DNA of 64,000 nt from Thiohalocapsa sp. PB-PSB1 (GTDB lineage Bacteria > Pseudomonadota > Gammaproteobacteria > Chromatiales > Chromatiaceae), in NCBI GenBank assembly GCA_016745215.1, contig CP050890.1, positions 2,232,001 through 2,296,000 of the forward strand. Reading direction: 5' to 3'. The notes beneath the pieces were generated by a model. That model was not told where the DNA came from. It made no database searches and worked only from the letters and a program-made list of their open reading frames with translations. Position 1 is the stretch's first letter; each line of letters starts with the position of its first letter. A program made the position numbers and the translations under genes. Shown here piece by piece: positions 15,699 to 25,036 of the stretch.

Positions 15699-17551
15699 AT
15701 CCAGAACAGATTGCGCTCGCCGATATCGATCTTGCCGATCCCCTGCATGCCCGGACGCAGCAGCTCCAGGGTCGCGGCCGGGGGCGCGTCCAGTCCGGCC
15801 TCGACCCGAAACTGATTATGACCCTCTTCTGCCACCGCAACCGGGGTGATTTTGGTCACTGCCACCGGCAACGGTTGTCGCGGCAGGCCGGCCAACGCGA
15901 TACGACCTCGCTGACCGGGTTCCACGGCAGCGATGTCGCGTTCGTCCACCTTCAGGATCACTCGATAGCTGTCCAGCGGCGCGACTTCGAACAACAGATC
16001 GCCGCGGCTGACCGGGGCGCCGATGGATTGGCTCAGGTCGCCGGAGACCACCACGCCGTCAAACGGTGCCTGAAGCCTTGTGCGCGCCAATTGCTCAGCG
16101 AGCAATGCCGAGCGCGCCTTGGCCTGTTCGATCTGGGCACCGAGGATGCGCACCCGCGCGCGATCGCGTTGGGCCAGGGCTTGACTGTACTCGCGCGCGA
16201 GTTTCTCGGTCTCGGCATCCCATTTGGCCTGCTCCAACAGCAGATCCTTATCCTCCAATCTGGCCATGACGGTGCCAGCAGTGAGCAGATCGCCAGGGCG
16301 GACGCTGGCGCTCTCGATGTAGCCGTCGAGCGGTGCCGTCAAAGCCCGCTGTACGGTCCCTTCCAGCACCGCCGGAGCCGAGACGCGCCAAACGCCGGTG
16401 GCCAATATGAAAAAAGCGCTTAGGCCAGCAGCAGCGAGAAAGGCGAGTTTCAACGACAGGTGCCCGCGGCCGAGCAGATGGCCGATCAGAACCACCAGGG
16501 AATCCCAGATCTTCAGGGCGATCCAGCGGTCCTCGCGCCGCTTTGCCTCCAACACCGGTCCAAGCAGGATGCCCGCATGATGACACAGGGCCAGCTCATC
16601 GGTATCGAAGGGCTGGTTGGCTGACCGCTCCAGCGTCAATGCCCCGATCATGCGCCCGGCATCGCTGAGCGCGACGCTGCACAGCGCACCCGCACCATGC
16701 TGCTCGGCAAACTGCCGATGAGCATGGTTAGCGAGGATCGAGCCTGTTTCCGGCTCAGGTAATACGATCGTCGCCTGTTGATCGATAGCCTCGTCCATTG
16801 CCGCGGCCAGGTCGCGAATCAGGCTGCTTTTTTGATTGAATTCTGCCGAGTGAGAGAGGGCGCGGATGCGCGTCTTGCGCCCGACGCGCATGCCGAAGGC
16901 GACCCGATCGCACTGTAGCGCGACGGCCAACTCAGTGACCATCGCGGTGGCGGCCGGTTCCAGGCGCACTTCGTCGAGGGTTGTTGCCAGCACGCCAAGC
17001 ACCCGGATCAGATCGGCCTCGGCGCGCGGCGATAGCGGCGCTAATTTCGGTTGCCACCAGGCAGCACTCCATTGCAGCAGGCGCATGACCAGGCGCATGC
17101 GGGACTCATCCTGGTGCATGACTTCGATCGCGACCACGCCATGTACTTCATCGTCAAATAGCAGTGGCCAGCCGAACACATCGGTTGCGCGGGTGTTGCC
17201 ACTTTGCCCCACCGCGTCCTGCACCGATTGACGCACCACCCCTCGGGACTGCGTCAGAGCCAGCTCCGCGGTCGCGGACAGCGATGCGCACTCGCTGCTC
17301 CCCTGTGGCCACCAACAGCAGGGCTGATAACCATCGCCAGATTGGTTGCGCAACACCACCACGGCGCATTCGACATCGCCGACCATTCGGCATTGCAGGT
17401 CGAGCCAGGCGGCGGCGAAGTCCTGCAATGATTTGGCATTTGTCAGCGCGGCCCAGGCCGCCGGATCGGTGAACCCGGCGGTCGCTGCCTGTTCTGCCTG
17501 GGCGGCATCGCCATTCTCTTTGGCAATGGTGTTCGCCTGTTCTGTGGTCAT
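15641..17551 (-). CDS. GAF-domain / HlyD-type membrane adaptor
   Basis: 636 residues. The N-terminal half (about 40-340) holds two GAF-like regions with no obvious ligand signature. One membrane segment (about 367-388) follows. The C-terminal half is a HlyD-type periplasmic adaptor: lipoyl half (LDGYIESASVRPGDLLTAGT), coiled coil (about 430-490) with AQIEQAKARSALLAEQLART, then the second lipoyl half and barrel. A cytoplasmic sensor joined to a periplasmic adaptor suggests signal-gated assembly or export. It lies between SapC (140 bases upstream) and the M50 fusion (overlapping) and is part of the same operon. Confidence 0.8.
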   Translation of the reverse strand: MTTEQANTIAKENGDAAQAEQAATAGFTDPAAWAALTNAKSLQDFAAAWLDLQCRMVGDVECAVVVLRNQSGDGYQPCCWWPQGSSECASLSATAELALTQSRGVVRQSVQDAVGQSGNTRATDVFGWPLLFDDEVHGVVAIEVMHQDESRMRLVMRLLQWSAAWWQPKLAPLSPRAEADLIRVLGVLATTLDEVRLEPAATAMVTELAVALQCDRVAFGMRVGRKTRIRALSHSAEFNQKSSLIRDLAAAMDEAIDQQATIVLPEPETGSILANHAHRQFAEQHGAGALCSVALSDAGRMIGALTLERSANQPFDTDELALCHHAGILLGPVLEAKRREDRWIALKIWDSLVVLIGHLLGRGHLSLKLAFLAAAGLSAFFILATGVWRVSAPAVLEGTVQRALTAPLDGYIESASVRPGDLLTAGTVMARLEDKDLLLEQAKWDAETEKLAREYSQALAQRDRARVRILGAQIEQAKARSALLAEQLARTRLQAPFDGVVVSGDLSQSIGAPVSRGDLLFEVAPLDSYRVILKVDERDIAAVEPGQRGRIALAGLPRQPLPVAVTKITPVAVAEEGHNQFRVEAGLDAPPAATLELLRPGMQGIGKIDIGERNLFWIWTHRLGHWLRLWWWSWFG

Positions 17552-17691
17552 GCGAGCATTGCTGTCCGGGTCTAATGGTCGCGACGCCAGCCTGACGCCT
17601 GGTGCGAATCCATTTGATTTAGAGCGATGGATTCAGCCATCGAACCGGGTTGCACGCAGGCAGCACAGAAGCGCAAGTCCAAGCTTTCGAA

Positions 17692-18489
17692 TCAATGAAT
17701 CGACGGTGCTCCATCACCTTCATCAAGTGGCATGGCACTGTCGCCTTCGGCCTTGGCCTGCGCCTCCGGCGTTGCACCAATGCGCTTGAGCAGCGGGGCA
17801 AAATTGTTCAGCGAGTGCAGATGCAGGTAAACCAACTCCAGCTCGTCGGATTTCGCCATGTTTGCCAAGACCGCATCGTCGAGCTCCTTCAGCTTGGCGC
17901 GATTGACCGCTTTGAAACCGGTCAGATTGCGCTTTTCGCCATTCGGCTGCGTGAAGGTCGCCTGCATCGGCTCGAGCAGACCGAGCTCCGATAGTCGCAC
18001 ACAGAAGGCCCGGGTGCGCTGGAATTGAGCTTGATACTCCTGAACAAAATTGAGCACCGTTTGCAGATACTGGGTGCGTTCGCCATCGGCATCGAACAGT
18101 CGCTCGCCGCGGCCCTCGGTGTTGCAGCCCGAGAACTCCTCGTCGATGCACAGCGTCAGGGTCTTGCCGTCGTTGCTGCTGGCGAACACGAACGGATAGC
18201 GGCGCACAAAGGCCGGCACATAGCCGCCTTCCCAGCGACCCTCGTCATTGACAAAGAGATTTTGCTCGGCAGCAGCGCCGAGGATGGCAACCGGCATGGT
18301 CGCCTCCCCCTCGCCGGCAAACACCAGCACATAATGGCTCGCCGCCGGGCGAAATTCCACCGTGGTGAGCGGCACCGAGTTGACCTGCCGGGCGAAGGAA
18401 AAATCAGCGCCGGTCTTGACGTACAGATTGCCATGCTGCTGACTGTTGACAGGTACGGCATGCGCGTAAAACAGGAGTTGAGTAGACAA
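17692..18489 (-). CDS. SapC-family protein
   Basis: 265 residues from TTG 18489, chosen because it gives the family start MSTQLLFYAHAVPV and follows AAGGT by 7 bases; the frame extends upstream to 18603 without family similarity. The family blocks FSFARQVNSVPLTTVEF, YVLVFAG and GYVPAFVRRYPFVFA are all present. SapC (PF07277) is named after a protein linked to S-layers and its biochemical role is unknown. As first gene of the cluster with two HlyD adaptors, an M50 protease and a SecA-like motor, it probably assists secretion or display of a surface protein; that is inference. Confidence 0.8.
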   Translation of the reverse strand: MSTQLLFYAHAVPVNSQQHGNLYVKTGADFSFARQVNSVPLTTVEFRPAASHYVLVFAGEGEATMPVAILGAAAEQNLFVNDEGRWEGGYVPAFVRRYPFVFASSNDGKTLTLCIDEEFSGCNTEGRGERLFDADGERTQYLQTVLNFVQEYQAQFQRTRAFCVRLSELGLLEPMQATFTQPNGEKRNLTGFKAVNRAKLKELDDAVLANMAKSDELELVYLHLHSLNNFAPLLKRIGATPEAQAKAEGDSAMPLDEGDGAPSIH

Positions 18490-18607
18490 GACAGGTACCT
18501 TTGATTTTGGCTGAGACGAGAACAATGGTAAATGAAAACGAATGCAAAAAAAGTGAAATGGGTAATAAAGCGGCCCCGTTTCTCGAACGATATTCTGCTG
18601 CATTTAA

Positions 18608-18765
18608 GACGATTTCTGTGGAGAAATAGACCACCTCGCTTGTCTTCTCGTCCGGTATCGACGTTACGGCAACCCGCCCACAGAGCGACTATGGGCGGAT
18701 TGCCGCGTTAAAGAAGGCGAATGAGAATCCGGCGCCAGCTGGTAGGTTTTTCTGCGGCAATCGCC
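18608..18765. repeat. MITE-like palindromic repeat, copy 1
   Basis: Outer ends GACGATTTCTGTGGAGAAAT and (inverted) GGCGATTGCCGCAGAAAAAC, with an inner palindrome of GGCAACCCGCCC type. Homologous full copies lie at 24748-24904 and 31125-31275 and a partial one at 59364-59478. A single end is also visible at 19055-19078. It carries no gene. Confidence 0.8.
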
Positions 18766-18769
18766 CAAG

Positions 18770-19060
18770 TTGCGCTGGTTGCTTGCGTTGCGGCGCCCAG
18801 GCGTTGCGAGCTGGGCCAGCAGTCCCGCCATGATAAGCCAGGTCACTGGTGGCGCCGGCACCTACATGGTCGTGCCGGCGAGTTCGGCGAGTGTCGCGGC
18901 ACCCGCCTGGGCAACCCGGAAGGCGAACTCCCAGTCCAGACGATCGGAGGTGTCCGTGGCATAGGATGCGACCTCGAAATACTGTGCATCAGAAAGAGGT
19001 ACGAAACGCAAGCGATAGAATCCCTTCGAGCAGCACGTCCGACACTCAGGCGATTGCCGG
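18770..19060 (-). pseudogene. Remnant of a PEP-CTERM-type secreted protein
   Basis: The minus strand reads GFYRLRFVPLSDAQYFEVAS, then TDTSDRLDWEFAFRV and AGTTM, a TAG at 18864-18862, and VPAPPVTWLIMAGLLAQLA with a following basic GRR. This is a VPxP motif, a membrane helix and a basic tail, the layout of a PEP-CTERM/VPxxx-CTERM sorting signal read by exosortase. The stop between body and tail, and the lack of a start, mark it as decayed. The MITE-like repeat cuts both ends. Confidence 0.5.
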
Positions 19061-19266
19061 AGAGAAATCGCCTTAGATGACCATGGTTGCAGGAAAAGAA
19101 TCGGACTCTTTTTTGCTGGCTAACCAGGCATGGCCAGCGGCGACCTTGGGATCAATGTTGACGAGTTCGTGCGTTGAATTCTGCTGGGTTTACATCTGGG
19201 TTGACATAGATATGCACATTTTGTGTCAATTTTTGGTGTCGCAGCCTCTCGGGCTGTGCTCGGGCC

Positions 19267-21165
19267 TCATTTCACAGCAGTTTCGAGTTGCTTGGTGTCG
19301 GCCGCGGCATGCTGGACAGGTGGTGCCTGCATATTCCACTCCGGCACCAGGCATTGTAAGCTCTGAACAAGCGTGTCTTGATCGCATCCTCGTATTGCGA
19401 TGCGCAGCCGTTCCAACGTGGAGTGCGGACGATCGATGATTGCACGCCTTGCGGTGCGAATCTTGGGATTATCCGTGGGAATCAGGTCTTCCGCGTCATA
19501 GAAAAGCTCTTCGAAGCGTTTCTCGCCCGGGCGCAAGCCGATGTAGCGGATTTCGATATCCCGGTCCGGCTCGCGCCCGGCCAGACGGATCATCTGTTCG
19601 GCCATGTAACTGATTTTGACCGGTTTACCCATGTCTAGCACGAATATCTCGGCGCCCTCACCGATGACCGCTGCCTGCATGATCAGCTGGCAAGCCTCGG
19701 GGATGGTCATGAAATACCGTTCGATGTCTGGATCAGTCACCGTAACCGGGCCGCCACGCTCGATTTGCCTCTGGAATAAAGGCACGACGCTGCCGGCGGA
19801 ACCGAGTACGTTGCCGAAGCGAACGGTGATAAAACGGGTTCGCGAGCGCTTGGCCAGATCCTGGCATAAGATCTCGGCAACGCGTTTGGTGGCACCCATC
19901 ACGTTCGCCGGATTCACCGCCTTGTCGGTGGAAATGAGCACAAAGCGCTCGCATTGCCAGCGATCGGCACACTCCGCAACCACTTTGGTGCCGAATATAT
20001 TGTTTTGCACGGCGGTACGTATCTGATTTTCAAGCAGTGGCACATGCTTGTAAGCGGCCGCGTGAAAGACGATCTGTGGACGCTCGCGCTGAAATAAGGC
20101 ATCGACACCATGACGGTCGCCAACATCAAGTAAATAACGCGTGAAATCCAGGCCAGGGTATCGCTCGGCAAATTCGATTTCTATTTGGTAGAGATTGAAC
20201 TCGGCGTTATCCAGCATGACCAGCCGGCTTGGACGGGCGGCAACAATTTGTCGACAGAGTTCTGAGCCAATGGACCCGCCGGCACCAGTGACCAGTACCA
20301 CGCGCTTGGCGAGGCCGTTGCGCAGCGCTTCCCAGTCCAGGGTTACCGGAGTGCGACCGAGCAGATCCTCGATCGACACCGGGCGCAGCTGGTTGATGGT
20401 GACTTGTCCGGAGAGCAAATTCTGCAACTGAGGCACGGTGCGAAATGGCTTGCCGGTTTGCTCACAGAGTTGCACCAGGCGCTGCATTTCGGCCGCGGAT
20501 GCGGTGGGCATCGCCAGCATGATCAGGTCGATGGCTAGATTTTTGGTCAACTCCGGGATCTTCGCCGTGGTTCCCTTGATCGGAATGCCATGGATATCGC
20601 CGCCCTGGCGACGCGGCGTGTCGTCGACAAAGGCGACTGGATCGTAGGTGTGTGCACGATCGCGCCGCATTTCCCGGACCAGGGTCTCTCCAGCACCGCG
20701 CGCACCGACAATGAGCACGCGCACGCCCGCGTGCAATGCCAGACGATGATCTTTGAGCCACCGGTAGAGCAGGCGCGGACCGGACAACAATGCCAGCTGA
20801 AACAATAGGAACAGTAGTGGCACGGAGCGTGGTATGTGAGCACCGCGGTTATAAATAAAGAGGACCAACATCACGATGACGGTGGCGGCAACGACCGCCT
20901 TGGTGATGCGAACCAAGTCCGGCAATGAGGCAAAGCGCCATACGCCGCGGTACAAACCAAATGTCCAGTAGACCAAGCCGCAGACCAGCATGACAATGGG
21001 CAGGGTATGCCATGCGGTGCCCAGATAATCCGGCGGGATGCGCTGCAGGTTGAAGCGCACCCAATAGGCCAGCAGCCAGGCGACAGGCACCATCAGCAGA
21101 TCGTGCATGAAGGCGGCAGTGCGCGAGCGCAGTCGGTCGAACCAACGCTTGACTGAGGGATTCAT
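19267..21165 (-). CDS. NDP-sugar epimerase/dehydratase (CapD/WbpM/FlaA1 type)
   Basis: 632 residues. Four membrane segments fill residues about 15-120, a first Rossmann-like CoA-binding fold (VLIVGARGAGETLVREM) covers about 130-270, and the catalytic short-chain dehydrogenase domain starts with VVLVTGAGGSIGSELCRQI at about 290. The usual SDR tyrosine appears replaced around AAYKHVPLLE and STDKAVNPANVMGATKR, as in large membrane 4,6-dehydratases. These enzymes make UDP-6-deoxy-4-keto sugars for capsule or O-antigen. It overlaps the upstream phosphoglycosyl-transferase gene by 4 bases. Confidence 0.9.
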   Translation of the reverse strand: MNPSVKRWFDRLRSRTAAFMHDLLMVPVAWLLAYWVRFNLQRIPPDYLGTAWHTLPIVMLVCGLVYWTFGLYRGVWRFASLPDLVRITKAVVAATVIVMLVLFIYNRGAHIPRSVPLLFLLFQLALLSGPRLLYRWLKDHRLALHAGVRVLIVGARGAGETLVREMRRDRAHTYDPVAFVDDTPRRQGGDIHGIPIKGTTAKIPELTKNLAIDLIMLAMPTASAAEMQRLVQLCEQTGKPFRTVPQLQNLLSGQVTINQLRPVSIEDLLGRTPVTLDWEALRNGLAKRVVLVTGAGGSIGSELCRQIVAARPSRLVMLDNAEFNLYQIEIEFAERYPGLDFTRYLLDVGDRHGVDALFQRERPQIVFHAAAYKHVPLLENQIRTAVQNNIFGTKVVAECADRWQCERFVLISTDKAVNPANVMGATKRVAEILCQDLAKRSRTRFITVRFGNVLGSAGSVVPLFQRQIERGGPVTVTDPDIERYFMTIPEACQLIMQAAVIGEGAEIFVLDMGKPVKISYMAEQMIRLAGREPDRDIEIRYIGLRPGEKRFEELFYDAEDLIPTDNPKIRTARRAIIDRPHSTLERLRIAIRGCDQDTLVQSLQCLVPEWNMQAPPVQHAAADTKQLETAVK

Positions 21166-22235
21166 CGCTGATTCGCGTCAGCGAGACGCTCGGCCAATCT
21201 GACGCGCACATGAATGAGCGCGTAGATTCCAGCCCAGCCGAACAGCAATGTCCATTGCTGATGTGCGGGCATGCGCGGGGCAACGATCGCACTCGCTGCA
21301 ACCGCGGCCATGAGCATCCAGGCTCGGATCAGAGTACGTCGGTGACTCCAGCCTGACAGCACCAGGCGTTGGTAGTGATGGGAACGATGGGCGCGCCAAA
21401 ACGGTTCGCCGAAAAACATACGCCGCAGCAAGGTCCAGGTCGCATCGACAATGAACGGCGAGAACAGCAGCCAACCGACCCAGAGCGGAAATACAGCAAG
21501 GTTAGCACCCCATAACGTCATCGTAGCCGCCAGCAGCCCGAGTGTCGAGGAGCCGACATCGCCGAGAAAGATACGTGCTGGCGGAAAATTCCCGCTGAGG
21601 AACCCGGCCGCCGAGGCGGCGATCACCAGCGCAGTGATGGCAAAGGCGGGTGCATGGCCGATCAATCCCAGCACCGCCATGGCTGCAAAGCCAAACACTG
21701 CCATGCTGCCGGCAAGGCCATCCATGCCATCCATGAAATTGTAGAGATTGGTCATCCAGACTATGTATAAAAGGGTGAGAAGCAGTGACAGCCAAGCTGG
21801 CAGGTCAGCCATAAGGCCGGGAAGTCCGAGCTGATCCCAACGCAGGCCACTGAAGTACAGCAGTAGGGCGGCCAGCCCATGTGCCAGCAGACGATAGCGC
21901 TGCGCCACATCACGATGGTCATCCAGCAACGATGTACCAGCGACCAGGATAAGTGCGATCGTCGTGTAGGTAAGTGCTGGCCAGGCGGTGGAGATATTGA
22001 TATTTAGGGCCGGCAAGGCAACAAGCATGCCAAGCGCAGATCCAGTCAGCACAGCGATGCCGCCGCTCCGCGGTACCGGGATGTGGTGCAGGGAGCGTTG
22101 GTTCGGGTGATCGATGATGCGCAGCAATGGGATGGCATTGCGGCTTAATGCCAGGGTTGCACCTGCACTCGCCAGGCCGGCCAGCAGCGGAGCCACGATG
22201 GCGATGATCCAAGGCCATTGTGCGGGTGCATGCAT
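21162..22235 (-). CDS. Polyprenyl-phosphate N-acetylaminosugar-1-phosphate transferase (WecA/MraY family)
   Basis: 357 residues, about ten membrane segments. The blocks SLLDDHRDVAQRYRL, NLYNFMDGMDGLAG (catalytic Asp-rich loop) and RIFLGDVGSSTLG are those of the family that transfers sugar-1-phosphate from a UDP-sugar to undecaprenyl phosphate, the first step of O-antigen or capsule synthesis. RSHHYQRL near the C-terminus is the usual HxH motif. The gene runs into the epimerase/dehydratase with a 4-base overlap, so both are translated together. Confidence 0.9.
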   Translation of the reverse strand: MHAPAQWPWIIAIVAPLLAGLASAGATLALSRNAIPLLRIIDHPNQRSLHHIPVPRSGGIAVLTGSALGMLVALPALNINISTAWPALTYTTIALILVAGTSLLDDHRDVAQRYRLLAHGLAALLLYFSGLRWDQLGLPGLMADLPAWLSLLLTLLYIVWMTNLYNFMDGMDGLAGSMAVFGFAAMAVLGLIGHAPAFAITALVIAASAAGFLSGNFPPARIFLGDVGSSTLGLLAATMTLWGANLAVFPLWVGWLLFSPFIVDATWTLLRRMFFGEPFWRAHRSHHYQRLVLSGWSHRRTLIRAWMLMAAVAASAIVAPRMPAHQQWTLLFGWAGIYALIHVRVRLAERLADANQR

Positions 22236-22263
22236 GGTTGCAGTTCGTGCATACGAGCTTGGG

Positions 22264-22818
22264 TTAAGCCGGACGCATCAGGGCCGTTTCAACCGTGTTA
22301 CGCGTTTCGCGGTCGGATAAAAGCTCAATTAACTGCAGCGCAAAATCCATCGCGGTTCCAGGACCACGGGATGTCACGATCTTGCCATCGACAACCACCG
22401 GGGCGTCGCTTAGCCGAACGGACGGGTAATCCGCGCTGGTCACGGCGCCTGGATAACTGGTTGCCTCACGCCCATCAAGCAGCCCGGCATTGGCCAGCAC
22501 CATCGGTGCGGCACAGATAGCAGCACTCCATCGGCCCTGTTCTGCCTGGCTGGTAAGTAAGGCGCGGATGCGCGGGTCGGCGTCAAGATTGGTCGCGCCT
22601 GGCAAGCCCCCGGGCAGAACGATCATGTCGAACTCTTGATTAAGAATCTGATCCAGCGTGGTGTCCGCGAGTAAAACGGTGCCGCGGCTTGCGGTCACCG
22701 GTTGCGCGTCGAGACCGGCGCTGACGACCTCGATCTCTGCCCGCCGCAGTAAATCGATAATGGTGACGGCCTCAAGTTCTTCGCAGCCCTGGGCCAGGGG
22801 TAGTAATACGCGAGGCAT
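22264..22818 (-). CDS. DJ-1/PfpI-family protein
   Basis: 184 residues starting MPRVLLPLAQGCEELEAVTI (nucleophile-elbow Glu at EE, 14-15), with FDMIVLPGGLPGA and AAICAAPMVLANAGLL, which carries the reactive Cys of the DJ-1 subfamily. Known relatives act as glyoxalase III/deglycase or oxidative-stress chaperones. ATG 22818 is preceded by AGATCACT with weak ribosome-site character. It reads independently of the neighbours (about 30 bases to the next start). Confidence 0.9.
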   Translation of the reverse strand: MPRVLLPLAQGCEELEAVTIIDLLRRAEIEVVSAGLDAQPVTASRGTVLLADTTLDQILNQEFDMIVLPGGLPGATNLDADPRIRALLTSQAEQGRWSAAICAAPMVLANAGLLDGREATSYPGAVTSADYPSVRLSDAPVVVDGKIVTSRGPGTAMDFALQLIELLSDRETRNTVETALMRPA

Positions 22819-22935
22819 AGTGATCTCCGGTTGTGGTGGCGATGACTGATGGTTGGTTTGGAGCGCGGTTGATCAGGATGTACCGCGGCGCTGTTGCCGG
22901 GCATTCGCTCTCGACGCCCGGGCAGTGCAGCTGAG

Positions 22936-24645
22936 TCAAGGCGCTTTGGCTGCCTTACTGTAAAGGCTCAGGCCCTTCAGGACATTCAATGCCTCTGACA
23001 GCTGATAGTCTTCCGCGACCAGCGATGTGTCGTCAGGGTTGGTATTGTCGTCGGTTGGCTTAGGATCATTTGCGTCGTCCAGATGGCGCATTAGATCTGC
23101 TTCTTTCAGTGGCTCCACCGCGGCCTTCTCAGCCAGTTCGACGCTGCCGCGGGCGAGTTCGATATCCGGTTCGATACCTTGCGCCTGAATCGACCGGCCC
23201 AACGGCGTATAGTATCGCGCCGTTGTCAACTTCAATGCGGTGCTTTCATCCACCGGCACGATGGTTTGCACCGAACCCTTGCCAAACGTTTTGCCGCCCA
23301 TGATGATCGCTCGCCCTTGATCTTGCAGGGCGCCTGCGACGATCTCGGATGCGGATGCGCTGCCACCGTTCACAAGAACGACCAGCGGTGCCCCGTCTAG
23401 GATGTCGTCCGGTCCTGCCTTGAACTCGAGCTTCGAATTGTCAATCCGACCTTTGGTGTAAACAATCAAACCCTCATCTAGGAAAGCATCACTGACGCCA
23501 ACCGCGGCGTTCAATACTCCGCCAGGATTATTGCGCAGGTCCAACACCACGCCGTTGAGGTCTTCTTCGGCCTCGGCTTTCATCTTGGCGACGGCTTTCA
23601 GCAGGTCTTCGGTCGTGCGTGCTTGGAAGCTCGAGATGCGCAGATAACCGTAGCCGGGTTCCAGTAGGCGGCTTTTGACGCTCACGACCTTGATGATATC
23701 GCGTTCAATGGTGACGGTCAGCGGGCTGCCTTCACCCTCGCGTACTACGGTCAACTCGATACTGGTGCCGGGCTTACCGCGCATGAGTTTAACCGCGTCG
23801 CTGAGGCCTAAACCCTTCACCGGCTTGCCATCAATGCGAACGATCAGGTCGCCGGCCTGCATACCGGCGCGCTGCGCCGGCGTGTCGTCGATCGGCGCGA
23901 TGACTTTTACAAAACCGTCCTCCATGCCGACCTCGATTCCGAGTCCCCCAAATTCGCCCGTGGTGCCGACCTGTAGATTACGATATTCGTCCGGGTCGAG
24001 ATAGGTCGAGTGCGGGTCCAGTCCGGAGAGCATGCCGCGGATGGCGCTCGAGAGCAGCTCATGGTCGTCAACCGGCTCGACGTAGTCGCTCTTGATACGA
24101 CCGAATACCTCGGCAAACATGCGTAGATCGTCCAACGGCAGATCTTGCGGCGGGTTAGACTGTTGATTTTCATCGCTGGCCTGGTCAGCATCGCCCGCGG
24201 CTGGTCCCGACTCGGCATCTGGGGTTTGCTGCGATTCCGGCTGCGACTCCGGAGCGGTCTGCGTGCCGGTCTCAGGGTCGGTCTCTGGATTGCTAGCAGG
24301 CGATTCGGGGTTGGCGCCCGCCGGCTCGGTTGCGTCCGCATCAGCCGCGTCGACGGGGTCGGCCGGCGCCTGCTTGGTCGGATCGAGCACCGGGGTCTCT
24401 TGCGGAGTCGCGGGTTGATCCGGCTGTGTTTTTTCGCCCGGCATATTCTTGCCTGGCATGGTTTCGCTTGGTGTAGCTTGGTTGGGTGTAGCTTGGTTGG
24501 GTGTGGCTTGGTTGGGTGTGGCTTGGTTAGGTGCGGCTTGGTTGGGTGCCGTAGGTTCGTCGGCGCCTACAACAGGTGCGAGCAATATTAGGCCGAGCAG
24601 CGGTAGTAATAGACAGAATCGGATGGGTGTCTTGATCTCTGGCAT
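22936..24645 (-). CDS. S41 carboxyl-terminal processing protease (CtpA/Prc family)
   Basis: 569 residues: signal peptide (about 1-28), a low-complexity Pro/Thr/Gln region to about 165 that starts with NQATP repeated four times, the S41 N-terminal domain, a PDZ domain (GGLGIEVGMEDGFVKVIAPI to KLMRGKPGTSIELTV) and the protease core with LRNNPGGVLNAAV, GGSASASEIVAGAL (catalytic Ser) and GGKTFGKGSVQ (catalytic Lys). It acts in the periplasm on C-termini, often with an EnvC/NlpD-like partner; the gene to its right (EnvC-like) fits that. The long linker is unusual. Confidence 0.9.
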   Translation of the reverse strand: MPEIKTPIRFCLLLPLLGLILLAPVVGADEPTAPNQAAPNQATPNQATPNQATPNQATPSETMPGKNMPGEKTQPDQPATPQETPVLDPTKQAPADPVDAADADATEPAGANPESPASNPETDPETGTQTAPESQPESQQTPDAESGPAAGDADQASDENQQSNPPQDLPLDDLRMFAEVFGRIKSDYVEPVDDHELLSSAIRGMLSGLDPHSTYLDPDEYRNLQVGTTGEFGGLGIEVGMEDGFVKVIAPIDDTPAQRAGMQAGDLIVRIDGKPVKGLGLSDAVKLMRGKPGTSIELTVVREGEGSPLTVTIERDIIKVVSVKSRLLEPGYGYLRISSFQARTTEDLLKAVAKMKAEAEEDLNGVVLDLRNNPGGVLNAAVGVSDAFLDEGLIVYTKGRIDNSKLEFKAGPDDILDGAPLVVLVNGGSASASEIVAGALQDQGRAIIMGGKTFGKGSVQTIVPVDESTALKLTTARYYTPLGRSIQAQGIEPDIELARGSVELAEKAAVEPLKEADLMRHLDDANDPKPTDDNTNPDDTSLVAEDYQLSEALNVLKGLSLYSKAAKAP

Positions 24646-24747
24646 CGAAATCTCAGCGTCCGTGGTGGTTGATTAGGTAGTAAAAAGAGCCTGGGGATAT
24701 TGGAATCTGATGGTTAGTTGAATGATGCATCAGCTCGGTGGTGCTTA

Positions 24748-24904
24748 GGCGATTGCTGTCGAGAAACAGACCACCTGGGTTGTCCTCTCGTCCGGCCTCA
24801 AGGTCGCCGCAACCCGCCCATAGAGCGACTAGGGATGGGTTGCCGTTTCGCGAAGGCAAACGAGAATATGGTGCCAGTTAGTCTGTTTCTCTCCGGCAAT
24901 TACC
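24748..24904. repeat. MITE-like palindromic repeat, copy 2
   Basis: Ends GGCGATTGCTGTCGAGAAAC and, inverted, GGTAATTGCCGGAGAGAAAC. The internal CAACCCGCCCATAGAGCGAC is shared with copies at 18608 and 31125. It lies between the S41 protease and EnvC-like genes; the rest of the 24646-25036 gap shows nothing else. Confidence 0.85.
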
Positions 24905-25036
24905 TTGACCATTAGGGTTGTCTTTAAGGTAGCATTATTTCTGACGGCTATGGTTGAAAGAGGCTGTGGTTGCATTGCCGGGCGTTTTCCATGGCCATAT
25001 CTTTTTGGTGTTCCTAGAGCGGCGGGTATGCATACC

